A stretch of 64,000 nucleotides of DNA from Gossypium raimondii (Eukaryota; Streptophyta; Magnoliopsida; Malvales; Malvaceae): contig NC_068575.1 of the NCBI RefSeq assembly GCF_025698545.1, positions 58,289,980-58,353,979 of the forward strand, read 5' to 3'. Position 1 is the stretch's first letter, and each line of letters starts with the position of its first letter. This document shows, in pieces, positions 41,480 to 54,316 of the stretch. Below the pieces are notes generated by a model. It ran no database searches and had not been told where the DNA came from. It worked only from the letters and a program-made list of their open reading frames with translations. A program made the position numbers and the translations under genes.

Positions 41480-43800
41480 TATTAAAAACATTATATTAGA
41501 AATGATATATATTTGAAAATTTTTAATTATTTTATTTTTACGAAATTATTAAAAACATGTGAACTTATAAATTCATATTAAAGTTATTTTATTTTTAAAT
41601 AAAAAAATATATTAAAAATTAAAAACTAGGTGAGAAAGAACCTTCTCTACTGCAGTATAAACTCCCAGTCAAAATATAAGGGTCCAATGAGATCAGAGTG
41701 CTCCAATCGTGCTGATGCTATGTAATCCAAAAGCGAAAAAATAATGCGTTTAGACCAAAATCTCACCGCATTAGGGGCCACTGGTGATCCAAAGGGCCGT
41801 TAAATTTCCCGTTCAAACTTACATCTCTTAGGCTAATTATAAGTTGCCAAGTATCGTTATTTGCTTGGCCTGCCCAGCCCTTTATGGGTGTTAAAATTAT
41901 TAATTACTTTTTTAACATATATAATTTATATTAAAATTTGGAAACAAATTATTTAATATATATTTTTAAAATTTATAATATTAGATATTTAACTTTTAAA
42001 TAATATAAATTAGAAACCGAATCAAAGAAAACTTAAGCATTGAGATCAGTTTAGTATTACTTTTAAAATTCACTTTTGAGATAAAATATTACTAAATAAT
42101 ATCCTTTTGAGTTTTTAAAAATATTTTTGAGGCAAAATATTTAAAAAATACTTTTTAACTAAAAGCAAAAACAAAAAAAATTAACTTTTAGTCCAAAAGT
42201 AATTTTGAGAAGTAATGATAAATAATACAAGGTTTAAATAGTAAAATATGAATTAATTTTCCTGTTTCACCTTAAAGCTAAACCACTCGTTTAAATGAAG
42301 CAGAGTCATAAAAGAGCAGCTGGATCTTTTGGAATGACACCAAATTAGCAACATGCAATGAAAGTGACAGGGACAAAATCTAGTTCCTCAGGCAAGGATA
42401 GGGCCTTTGCCCTATGTTTTGTCCCTTTCATTGATGGAGTGACAATGGCTGGGTTCATTGAGCCCTTTATGGAACCGTCAGAACAAATACATTAACCGAC
42501 AAAGTATACAATTTTCTTTTGACAACTTTAACATAATTATATATAGATATATCCATTTTTCCTTTTTTAAAAAAAAAAACCCTATAATTATATATCTTTC
42601 AATGCCTAAATATTGTAAAAATGATTTTTTAATATTATTAAAATAAGTTGATTTTGAAGAGCGAGTAAAAATACGTCTAATTGAAGGCGCTTTTCAGTTA
42701 TCTTCTGACTTTTCGAACGAATCATCTCCTTGATTAGATGATTAAATATTAATGTTTTTATTATTGAATCTCAAGTTATTGTAAATATCGTTATTTTTAA
42801 AGGGTTAAACAACTGGTCATAAAATATATTTTATTCCCATTAAGAAGAATTGAACTTCTGATTTCATAATCAAAAGATAATATTGCTTTTTAAGTTTTTA
42901 TTAGATTATAACAAACTTCTTTCATTTATGTTTTGGTTATTTTATATATTATTAATGGTAGTACTATTTTTGATAATCTTTTTATGTAGAGTAGATTCGA
43001 AAATTAGATAAAACTAGAAATTTTATTTAGACAGCTGAATTTCTGAGGAGCCAAAACTATAAATTTTGGAGGGTTCAAAGTTTTAAAAAAAATTAAATTG
43101 CATTTTAAATTTTTTGAAAGGGCCGAAAATGAAAAATTCCCATCCAATTAAGTAATAAAACGCTTAAATAAAATGATTTAATGTTTTAGATGGAGAGAAA
43201 AGTTTCAATTTAACCAAGGGGCCAAAGCACTTGCCTCCCTTTATGACAAATAAAGAAAATTATTAAGCTTGTCATGCAAGGAAAATTTTTTGCTTTAATT
43301 GAAGCGACAAATTTAAAGGCCTTTCTATGAGGAAAAAATAATACAAAATTTGAGCGCAGATGAATAGTAAGATTTGATAATAAAAAAAAAATTTGGGGTT
43401 AGAAATTAAATTGAAATTTATTTATATCTAATGTTTACCTAATGGAATTTTTCCATTTCTATTCCTATTTATTCTTTCTATAGATTTGGTTATGTTGTTT
43501 ACGATAATAGCTTCATCAACTATTAATCACATTTAGATTTTTAATGTACCTAAAACTGATCTTGCTATTGAACATGACATAAGAATATAGTAAGGAAAAT
43601 TAAGTATCATGATTAATAATAAATTCTATGACCATAATTTGGTTGGAATTAAAACAATTAGTTATGCATGGTATAGTATTAATTATGCATTGAATGAAAT
43701 TCTACCTAAACTTTTCTTATTCATTTAATTATAAAAAGTAATAATTAATGATTAGTATTATAAGTAATAATTAATTATCCACAATAACAATATCTTTTAT
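41480..43800. other. Intergenic, A+T-rich
   Basis: No gene is recognised. 41640-41890 is GC-richer and may be a leader or promoter remnant without a reading frame. A hairpin-forming stretch lies at 42357-42432. The remainder is A+T-rich with stop codons in all frames. Confidence 0.4.
42357..42432 (+). other. Imperfect hairpin
   Basis: AATGAAA...GGGACAAAA...ATAGGGC pairs with GCCCTAT, TTTTGTCCC and TTTCATT. The 5' arm has extra bases: 6 nt in the lower stem and about 19 nt in the middle. The large one-sided bulge makes a miRNA precursor unlikely. Confidence 0.4.
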
Positions 43801-44098
43801 GCCTATTTTACACACCAAATATATATTTTTAAAAATAGATTTTTATTTCTTGAAATTGAATCCAAGCTTCTTATACTTACAAGATAATGCTCTTGTCGCC
43901 GGTCAAGAGATTGTGATCTATATTTAAATAATATTATCACGAAAACAAATGTTTTCGGAGTAAAATTACATATAATGAAATTGATGTGGAAATAAGTGAA
44001 GGCCAACAAGCAATTGAAATCTAAAGGACAATGACGGATCTCATATGGTAGTGAAGAATATAAGGGGGGAACTTGGACTCGGTGGTGATGGAAATGAA

Positions 44099-45279
44099 TC
44101 AAGCGTCTCTGTCTCTCTTGCACTCGGGCGACATTGTGGGGTACCTCACCCTATCGCTGCAATAGTTGTAAATAGTGAACTTGTTGCGGACCCAACGCAG
44201 TCTGCGCCACTGATAGGCGTCGAGGTCCTGGAATGCCTTTTGGTCCCACCACCGCTTGCCCTGTGTGGCGCAGAACTTGGCTTCTACCGACGACTCGCAC
44301 CCGTCGATGTGGAAGCTCTTGTATGCGGCTATGAATGGGGCTTTGGACCAGTCGGTCTTTTCGAGACCACCCCTTGTGGCCCAGTCATCGGCGTTCCATA
44401 AGCTGGAGTATATCTTCATTGGTTGGTTGAATGGGAACCTCACTCCCAAATCTTTGCAGTTTTTGAACACTCTGATTGGTATGTCGTCCACAAAGAACCT
44501 GCACCACCATTATTTTGTTTTTTCAAAAGCTTAATCAGAATCACTAAATAACAAGTGCATTTCAGTTGAAATACTTAAAAAAAGAAAAAGAGCACTCACA
44601 CTATCTGATACATGTTCCAGAGGACAGAGTAGGAGTGGTATTCTTTGGTTGGGTCAAACCAAAGGTAAATCCTTTGTTCTCTGTCTCCTTTGCCACCAGT
44701 GAACACATTGGTCTGAAGAATGTATGGTTGCCCTGTTCTATTGCCCAAGAACTCAAAATCTATCTCATCATGCTCTGAGTTTTGAGAAGACAACTGAAAC
44801 GTATCATGTAATAAAAATGTTAAACTCAAATACAGAAAGCTGAAAGGATATTCTAAGAGTGGGATATCAAGTTTTTACTCACATAAAAGGCAGTGACAGT
44901 CCCAGCAGAATCTCCAGGGACTAGCTTTATTTGCATACTGAAGTGTCCGAACAAGTATGATCCTTTGGACTGGAAACCAGTACCTTTTACAATGTGAAAA
45001 AAAAAACCCCCAAGTGAATATATGAAAAATGCTTCATAGATACATCAGATTCTCAAGACAAACGAGTGAAGAAGAGTTAGTTGATTTACCAGTGTATTTG
45101 TCAAGGTGGAGCTGAATCTCAGAACCACCATTGAAATACTTAATGTGATCAAAAGCCCAAGTAGGCATATAGTTTCTGGAGAATGGTACATCTACAGGCT
45201 TCTTAGGGGGAGCTGCGATTGTTCCGGAAGCCATAAACAACACACCCAGAAGCAGAACCCAAAGTGGTGGTGAACCCAT
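44099..45279 (-). CDS. Xyloglucan endotransglucosylase/hydrolase (XTH4/XTH5-like)
   Basis: Secreted glycoside hydrolase family 16 enzyme that cuts and rejoins xyloglucan chains in the wall during cell expansion. Minus-strand exons: 45090-45279, 44883-44983, 44600-44793, 44099-44498. They total 885 nt, 294 codons plus stop. The N-terminus [20 protein letters not shown] is a signal peptide. The catalytic motif [10 protein letters not shown] (residues about 106-115) contains the nucleophile and acid/base Glu, followed at once by the conserved N-glycosylation site NRT. The XET C-terminal domain has [18 protein letters not shown] and paired Cys, ending PECKRDRDA as in XTH4-type proteins. An upstream in-frame ATG at 45306 would add nine residues; the start at 45279 puts the signal peptide at the terminus and is preferred. 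Confidence 0.95.
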
Positions 45280-45509
45280 GTTGCCTGTACACCATGAAAC
45301 CAACATTCAGATACACTAATGATAAAAGAAAAAAAAATAAACTTGGTCTAATGGGGAGAAATTTTCAGAAAAAAAAAAAAAGACAACGGGCTATTGCAGA
45401 TGTCATAGAGCATTACCAGAAAGACGGAGAAGGGGGGAGAACAAGGTGGTTTGAGGATGAATGGATGAGGAAAGCTGCAGCAGGGGGTGAGGCTTTATGT
45501 AGGCTTTGA

Positions 45510-46080
45510 ATTCAATGGACAAGTTGAGAACTTGGGAATTCTATTATTGTAATTGTTGTTGTTTTTTATGTGAATTTTTATATAACCAAGGAGACCAAAA
45601 GGAAACCACTGTTCATATTAAAATACATGCTGAGTCATTTGGATCTTTTATTTTTTATTTATTTATATATTTTTATATTAACATATGTGTAGATATAATT
45701 GTTTTAAAATAAACTAAAATTACATTAAATATTTGTATTTTTTGAGTTTAAAGTTTTTAAAACAATTAAATTAAATAATTAACTCAATATCTAATCGTAC
45801 AGTAGTTAATTAAACATAATTAAACTTTACTTATTTTGTTCAATCATATGCTCTATAATATAAAAATAACCTAATCAACAAATTTAGTTAATAAATTTTG
45901 ATAGAAAATACAAAAAATATTAATATGGCTAGATTAAAATTTTCAAATCATAAATAATAAATAACTTAATTTTTAATATTTTAAATATAAAATTAAATAT
46001 CAAATTTTATTAAAATACAAAAACTGATCATGGGATGGCGAGTTGTTTTAGACATAGACAAACTAAAATTTACAAATTAG
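45510..46080. other. Intergenic; upstream region of the XTH gene
   Basis: A CT-rich leader (minus strand, 45380-45490) and a TATA-like tacataaag near 45495 precede the gene. Beyond 45540 the sequence is A+T-rich with nothing recognised. Confidence 0.4.
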
Positions 46081-46085
46081 TTAGG

Positions 46086-46480
46086 TGGGTTCCACCTAAG
46101 GATGGATGACATAAGGTGAACATCGATGGTGCTATTAGTAATGTGTCTAGGAATGCTTCAGTTGATGGTTTAATCCGTGATCAACATGACAATTAGATTG
46201 CTGGTTTTTCTAACAATATTAGTTGTTGCTTTATACTCAATGCCAACTCTTGAGGGACTACAAGTAAATTGGAATCTAGGGCTAAAAAAGATGGTACTCG
46301 AGATGGATAGTACTGCAGCTATTCATTTGATTCGATCAACTTTAGTAGAACAACATCACTCAGTTGTGTTATGATCTATTAAAGATCTATTTCAACTATC
46401 TTGGATCGTTTGGGTTAAATATGTATTTAGATATGATAATTGAGTAGCCGACGATTTAGCATCAATAACGTCCTCAAGAC
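46086..46480 (+). pseudogene. LINE-type RNase H domain (RVT_3) relic
   Basis: Reads WVPPKDG, then after a frameshift VNIDGAISNVSRNASVDGLI, a stop, IAGFSNNISCCFILNAN, a stop, then VLEMDSTAAIHLIR and DN(stop)VADDLAS. The order W-x-P-P, DGA, DS, VAD is that of the RNase H domain carried by plant LINE elements and their domesticated relatives. Internal stops and frameshifts show it is dead. No reverse transcriptase is seen beside it. Confidence 0.75.
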
Positions 46481-49400
46481 TTTTGGGTAAGTATATCTAC
46501 ATGTAACTTCAATTATTACATAATAATTACTTTGAAATAATTTGAGGTTACCTAACTTAATTACAATATATATATATAAACTAACAACATATTTTAACTT
46601 AAAATATATCAAAATCAATCATTAGATTAAAAAAAAGCATTGAATATGTATTTAAATTCAAATTTACTAACTTTTTTGAAGTTATAGTACTCGAGAACAC
46701 AAATTCAAACTTCCAATGAAAATAAATCTGTACACCATAATAATTCGAAAATTGTAATATTATAATCTGAACCAAAGGCGGTGCGGTATGGTAAGGCGGA
46801 AGCTGTTGTAGGCCCTAGATTTTGTGTGTCGTAAAAGGTGATTTGGACCAATTTGGTTGGAATTTAGACTTTCTATCTATGTGGAAAGTTGAAACCATCC
46901 GATGCTCAATACTCGTGTGCTCCCTATTATTATGGTCCCTCCAAGAGACGTGGTGCAGTCATCCATTGTTGACCATTTACCCCCCCTTATTTTAAAAAAT
47001 TACTTTTACTGGTCTCAATCACCCCCTTCCAGCAATAATCTGTCGGGCATGACCATGTTGATCTGTTTTTCCAAGTTTTTTTTTGTTTGTCTGTCTTTTG
47101 TGTTGAAGTTTGAATTATTAGTGGTTGTGACTCCAGCTAAATACTGATCAGTGACAGTGGTAACAGTTGGTGGAGTAAATTGAGGAACGCTTTTTTCTTT
47201 AACATTAATGTCTATTATTAATAGTCATTAAAGGTTTCTTTTAATTTTTTTGAATTAATAAATTATAATAATAAAATAAAATTCGAATAATAAACACGAC
47301 TCAAATTTAAACTACACTTAAAATGATGAATATCTTACCCTATTAATCCATCGCATAAGATTCTCTCCTAAATTAGTTTGGGCTTTAATGGGTACTACCA
47401 TTTCAACATTTATTGTTTACTATTGCACGTTGATGACTAAAAGAAAGGGGTGAAACACTGTATCTTTAAGCAATATTTTCAAATCACTTTAAGAACATAT
47501 AATAAAATAATAAGACATGGGAAAGATAAAGGTAAAAATATAGAGACCACAAAGGCCAAAGCATGGGCATGTGGGATGTAGTGCAACAGTTGGAACCTGA
47601 GCTGATAAGCACATGCGTTCCACTGTTTTATACATTTTATTTATTTCTTTTAAAGAAAAGCCGAAACGACAAGTGGCCACTGCCACGCGTTACTCAAATA
47701 TTGGTCTGCTGCCCGTTCCCCTCATCATATTTTATTTTATTTTGGATAAATTATAAAACTACAAATAAATTTTTTATTTTATGTAAATTTATACATAAAT
47801 TATATATAATTAAATAAAATTAAAATTATATGTATACATTTAAACAATAATTAAAATTCCGTAAATTTAAGAATTGTTTTCGTCTCATTTATCTAAAATT
47901 AATTACTATTAAGAAGGTGTTGGCCCAAAGCCCAACTGCCGTCTCCGTTGCTTTCCCCATTCACTGTTGCTTTTCTGTGTTAATGGATAAAATAATAATA
48001 ATAAGATCTAGCAATCCTCTTTCAATAAGCAAGTTCCAAGTATTGTGATTGAATATATATATAAAAGTGGAAACAGTTTTTCTTTTCGTTATGGGATATG
48101 AGTTGATTCGTCTTCCGAATATTCCATCATAATTTTAGTATTTTAAAAATAAATCATTAGTTTCTGTATTTTAACAAAAATAATATTTAATATTTCCATT
48201 TAAAAATAATTTTAACATTTTTAAATAGTTATTTTAACTTTCCATCATAATTTTTACAATATTTTTAAAAGTAATTTTCAATCACAACAATAATGTAAAG
48301 CTGATTTTAAGTCCAGTTACATTTTTCAATTTAAAAATCTTAGTGTCATCTTTAATATTGTTTTTTTTCCTTTTTGTGAATTTGCTAACTCGTTGGAGTG
48401 ACATGATATATATAAAACACGTTAAACTTTGACTTAAAATATTATCTGATTTAATGTTTAATTTTTAAAATACAATGATTAAATCTTAAATTCTATAAAA
48501 GTAGAGAGGTAGACATCATATTTTGACTCTCTTTTTTCAATTTTTTGAGTTATTTTTTATACAAAATCGGCTTGCATCTTTAAATCATATGAAATGATGT
48601 ACTTAAAACTCGCTTGAAGTCACGTTGTCTTAATTATTGGACCAATAACAATGTCTGCTCGATTAAAACTTAATCCATTATTCTAAATTATTAAATAATT
48701 TAATCTTATAATATTTTGAATTTAATCTTGATGAATGATTCTAATGGATGGCTATAACAACAATTATTATTATAGAATTAAAAAAGCTCGTCCTCAATGG
48801 TTTGACTTGGAGTGACAGAGATAAGACCTTCACCAGATGGTGATAAGTTGTGTGTGAAGTCCAAATCTGAAACACATAGATATAATATGATATAATAGGA
48901 AAGATGAAAGTCAATTCTTGTCAAATGCTCAAAACCCAACCTTTTTTTTCATGTGATGTGCAGCCAAGACCTATCTGTAATAGCAACAAGTAGTTAAGAA
49001 ATGGAGAAAATTAAGGAGAGGCTGAAGCAGGAAGTCTCCCCAAGGTCAATGGGGGTGGGGGGGACTGAGGTGAGAAAGAAGGGCCGATGTCCATGCCTAA
49101 ACACATGCCCCCTTAATTTTTTATGGCTTTCCTTTCATTTTGGATATATGAATATGAAAATGCTTGCTGTTGATGTGGCAGACGCACGTTTGCATTATCT
49201 GTATCAAATCAAACCTCTCCTTCTCTTAGCTGTGCCTGCCTGTCTTGCTCTTAAATAATGCACTCTGCGAAATCTTGGCATGAGACGCAGCTTCGGGTTG
49301 TATTATTTAGTATTATTTTTACTTCCCATATCCCTATCGCCTTTATTTTGCACTAATTACTTTCATCAATACCATGTTAGAAGAGGGATTGGAGATCATG

Positions 49401-49740
49401 TGATTTAATTAATGCTCTAAATAAGTTTTAAAACTGTTAAAAATATCTGTAGGAACATCTTTTTTTTCAGAACTACAAGCTCCGACCAAGTTGATTTTAT
49501 GATTTAACCCAAAATTATTTTAGTTGAAAAAATATTAAAATATTTTTATGTATAAAGTAAGTCATATCATTACAAGGGTTTAGGGTTTTCGTCATTCCAA
49601 GAGTATTTTTTTCTTTTATTTTTTATATTTTATAAATTAATTAAAAATTACCCGCAATGAGATTTGAACTGAAAATTTATGCATACTACATTTTATAACA
49701 CTCGAGATGTGAGTAAATAAGAATATTTTATATTAAAAAT
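46481..49740. other. Intergenic, A+T-rich, no gene seen
   Basis: Short ORFs at 46902-47147, 47489-47817 and 49001-49258 lie in less A+T-rich patches but show no domain, and they overlap on both strands. 48970-49260 contains a G-run (gggggtgggggg) and is the richest in GC. Nothing else is supported. Confidence 0.4.
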
Positions 49741-49744
49741 ATAT

Positions 49745-50100
49745 ATGTCATAGTCTTGCTTTTGCAAGCGATTTCAGGGATGGTTTTGTCGCTGACCTCT
49801 CCAATAGTGGATGCTTGGTTATTCTGCCGATTTTGCTCACCGCTCAGGATCATCTGAGGTTGATTTCCTTATTTTATTAGGTGCTTGCAATCACTCCAGA
49901 TATGTTGTACTTTAGTTGAGATAGTGCCAATTGTTAACATGTCATAATGTTCTATTGATACCGAGATTGAAGCATTTGTTGTGTTGATGGAGCTTGTCCT
50001 TCACCACGTTCACCACCTACATTGGGTGTTAGTTGTTTTTTTCCCATGAATATTGTACGATCCCATTCATGGAATGGATTAATGAATTTTCCTTTTAAAA
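49745..50100 (+). other. GC-richer, possibly LINE-derived stretch
   Basis: The composition changes abruptly from the A+T-rich flanks, and fragments such as 'ttgatggagcttgtccttcaccac' read like decayed coding sequence. The many stops give no continuous frame, so the LINE assignment is only a guess. Confidence 0.2.
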
Positions 50101-50514
50101 AATATTTTAAAAGATTATTACTGGTGAAGTGATAAGAGATTTATACATGGATTTGTTTGTCCTATGTTCGATTCTCAAATAATATTTTTCAATTGTTTTA
50201 TCTGAATGTTATCTAAAAGTATGAAAAGACTAAAAATATCATTATAATAATATTAATTACCCTTTAAAGTAAGGGTATTTTAATATTTTCATAACTGAAT
50301 TAGTGTGAGTTAAACTGTGACACCAACTTATGGTATAAATAAAACGTTTAACTTTATCATTACAATCAAAATATCAATTAAATTTTATATAACTTTTTTA
50401 AAACGAGCAAAAGTTTAATCATGTTCATCTAACCCATACCCAAGCCTATGAAATTTTTTTGAACAATCTCATTATAGATTCTGATCATATCTGCTCTTTT
50501 TGACACAATATTGA

Positions 50515-50628
50515 GAACTACTCATAGCTCCTCCCTAATTTATAAATAGGAGGATAATGTATTTCAACACGCTCGAATCTAAGTCTCCTGCATTAGTAAC
50601 AATATTCATACTAATCGAGCTAAGAGAT
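50515..50628 (-). mobile_element. tRNA-derived SINE copy 2
   Basis: On the minus strand TTAGCTCGATTAG (50623-50611) is A-box-like and AGATTCGAGC (50580-50571) is B-box-like, 52 bases apart. The body 'cattatcctcctattt...ctatgagtagttctcaata' matches copy 1 at 16705-16840. Confidence 0.6.
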
Positions 50629-51275
50629 GATATATATATATATATATGTTGATTTTCACCCATATTCATTGTAGTTAGACAATTTCATATCTTAGTTGTT
50701 GATAAATACAAGTATATAACAGATGAGATGAATAGTTCACACATCACTTAAAAATGTTGAAGTCTATGTCTAAAAGGGGAAGAGTCCAAAGGAGTCTTTT
50801 CAGATAAAGTGGGGGCAATTGAATAATTGGTGCAGACTGAATGCAGAGATGTTAGACATGAAGCCTGAGTTGGCTAAGAACAAAACAAAGAAGAAATTTA
50901 ATGCAAACCCTTTCATGATTGAAGTGGACAATGTTGTCTGTCTTCCACTTTGGATAGCTTCAAACTCCAAAACATGATTTGATTTGATTTCAGATTTCTC
51001 CAACACCCATATCACGTATTGGGGTCCCTACTTTATTTGCCTTTTCTTTCTTTCTTCTCTGTCATTGTGATCTCCAAGATTCAAAATCAACCCATTTTTG
51101 CGAGAATTTTGCTTATTTCCATATCTGATCACGCCGCATACTCAGTTCAATTAACAATTTACCAAACTAGTTCCTCACACCCATTTTTGTATTAACATAA
51201 AATAATACAAATTTTGCAAATGGATACGTGTTAATAAATATTACAGCAATCCCGTAATAAATAATGAGATTTAAG

Positions 51276-51388
51276 GTGAGTTTGGTTGGACGATGGGTTT
51301 ATCTGTGACGATGGTAAATATTAGATATTATAACATGAGATAAAAAATAAGTTAAACGTACCGCGCCGCCTATCCAAACTCATACTTA
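51276..51388. mobile_element. Small MITE, family member 2
   Basis: The left end gtgagtttggttggacgatg and the reverse complement of the right end (atgagtttggataggcggcg) form terminal inverted repeats. The element is about 113 bases. A TTA lies at both edges, which would suit a Harbinger/Tourist-type 3-bp target duplication. Confidence 0.5.
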
Positions 51389-51399
51389 GTAATTGATAA

Positions 51400-54300
51400 A
51401 TATAAATGTAACAATAAATTTATTAAGATCCTCTTTTGGTACTTTCTTACTTGGGAGCAATTTTTCCATATTTATAAGGTACGATTTCTTAATGTAATGT
51501 GTTATGGGTCAATTAGGTGCCATACATACGATACATTCTTACTTTTAAGTTCGACACGTATCCTTAGACATGTCTCTTTGGTAGAAAAGTATCATTGCAG
51601 GGAACGAGTAGCACTCGTGCTCCGCCTTTATTTTGTAACTATTTTTTGAAATTTAGATGATTGTGTAAAAGCTTTCCCGTTCTTAAACAAATTTTATTAG
51701 AATAATTTTTCCAAAGCTATTTTCAGTGAAATATACACCATATAAATTATATTAGTTACAAAATATTATCTAAACATTTCCCTTAGACAACCAAATTTTA
51801 TTTATCATAAATAAATATATTATCTTACGTAAACTTTATTATAATCATTTCCTAATTAAAACTTAAATTTAATATATGATAATAAATAGTGACACAATAA
51901 AACTGAAAGTGATCGACGGAACTAATATTTAAACAAACACTCATTTTGTACTATTAAATATTCATAATTTATATTGTAAAACATTCATGACTAAATATCT
52001 ATAAATTATAATATATATTTATCATTAAAATGCTGAATTTTATTATTAAATAATTCTATAATATTTGAAAAGAATATTTTAATATTTTAAAAATAAAAGT
52101 AAAAATAAAATATTTATACTTATCCATGTTACTCATACAAGATTTTTTCTTTTTGAAAAATATCTTACATTTATCAAAAGCAGAAGACAATTCCTTCCAA
52201 AATGACTTATTTTTATTGTCCAAGGAACTACTTTTTTATTAACTAAACTAATTTATGTGAAACAAATAAAAAATGCGGAAAATATTTCCCATAACAAATG
52301 CATCCCAAGTAAATAGAACAATCTAATGAAGAAATATAGTGTACTTTTAACAGCGGTAAATTAATTCTATTATTAGACTCAAACAAGAGTATTAGAATAG
52401 CTTTTTTGGGGTACTATATAGTATAAATATAGGATTAGTATTTAACCACGCGGTGAGGACACATTCACGCTATACAAGCACACATTACGTTCAAAGAGAT
52501 CTACCTAAATAAAAGTATATTATTTATCTTTTAAAAGCTTAAATTCGAGTGAATTTTGTGTGTGAATATTTCTTGACCACCAAACCAATCACAAAAATTC
52601 AAATAATTCGTTAAGTGCATAAGACAATAGAATTTCAAAATTATCATATATAAAAATTACCCTTATAAAATAGTCTGAAAGCTTAAATCAAGATTTGAAT
52701 TTAATGATTAGGAATTGAATTTAAATCAAACGTGTGTTAGTTTGTACTTAAATTAATAATATTTTAAGCATAATAATTAATAATCACAACCAAACGTTGA
52801 AAGAACATAATAGACTCGAATCTTCCTAAAACAAGTTATTGGCATATAAGAGATGTGTAGTGAGAGAATAATTTAATTCCAACAATGAGATAGATGTGTC
52901 CTTCGAAATTTTTAGCAATTTGTTTCTGTGATCTTGATAGTTTGATTTAATTTCTTTCTTTTATTTTTCTCACCAAATTTCTTTTATACATAAATGAGGA
53001 GATTGATTGTTAGGGAATATCAACACATCACGCAATATGGAAAGCTAATTCAAACATAACCCAAATGCATCTACTTAACATCAAATAAAAAGTTGTTTAA
53101 GAGCTAATTCTATCAAATGGTCCCAAGCTACTAACTAATTGTTAAACCTAGTAAAGTTTTAATTGATATTTAAACTAATCATGTTATATTAATGTTAGTT
53201 CAGATATAGAGGTGTGTTTATTCGATGTTTGAAAAAACAATATCAATAAAATTTAAAATGACTTCGTTTAAACATCAAATCAATACAATAAGTATGTGTG
53301 TTTTAGACGTGCTACAAGTTAAATTTGGGTGACATGCAACCCTCAAATTGACAACTAAAGTGACCAAAACACAGCTTTTGTATAATATTGAAACTTTAAT
53401 TACTCGATTAATACATTGTGAGGATGTCTAATGCAGTTAAACTTTTGTATAAGTATATAATACCTTGAATTCATTTATAACTTGAAAAAAAAAAAAACAG
53501 AACTTTTATATATAGTTACGATATAAAAATAAGTCGAAGGCTTGTATTATTATTTTAAGAATTTAATCTTTCTATTTGTATTTTTATTATTTTAAAACAT
53601 CACATCAACAAATTTAATAGCACTAATAACTGGATCTAAATTTCAAAATGAAAAAAAACTACATTCCAAATTTGTGAACAGCATAAAGACTTTTAAAATA
53701 TTTTAACCTTAACAATCTAACCATTGAATTTATCAGCATAGTTACACTTGTTATGTATGTAAACTTTTAAATCGACTCAATATTTCTATCATATAGATCC
53801 AAAATACTATTTAATATACATTTAACGGTTGAAAGTCTTTTTCTATAAAAATGGGTAGACATTTTAATTTGCTCAAAACTTGACATGCATAATCAACATA
53901 AATGAACATGGAAAATAACGATTGGATGGTTAAAATATTAATCATACAAAAAGTTATGGAAGTGTGTAAAACTCTTTTTAGTTTATACTAGTGTAAGCGA
54001 ATCTCTCCTCTATGAACAGCGAGAGAAAACATATATGGCAAATTTGTAACTACACTCCATGGACTTTCAAGTCATCACCCATTTCTCACTACCAAAAACT
54101 GCTGAATCTTAGATTAAGTTACTGAGAAATCTGTTTAGTTCCAAAGTCTTTGATGGGAGGGGAAAAAAGAAGAAGAAGAGAAAACATAGTCTCAGCCTTC
54201 AGCAAATATCACAAACTAATAACTAGAAACCACCTGGTCAAGATTGTGAAGAGTGAATGATACCAAAGACTTGAGGAAAAAAGTTAATAATATTAGAGGT
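51400..54300. other. Intergenic, A+T-rich, no gene seen
   Basis: About 2.9 kb with stop codons in all frames. No repeated termini, RNA genes or CpG-rich tracts were noticed. 54000-54300 is the likely 3'UTR side of the gene that follows on the minus strand. Confidence 0.45.
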
Positions 54301-54316
54301 TCGATATGAGTCAACG

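Noticed and set aside
44045..44534. Plus-strand ORFs of 118 and 92 codons
   Set aside because: They lie antisense to the last exon of the XTH gene and have no family resemblance; the minus-strand exon is strongly supported.
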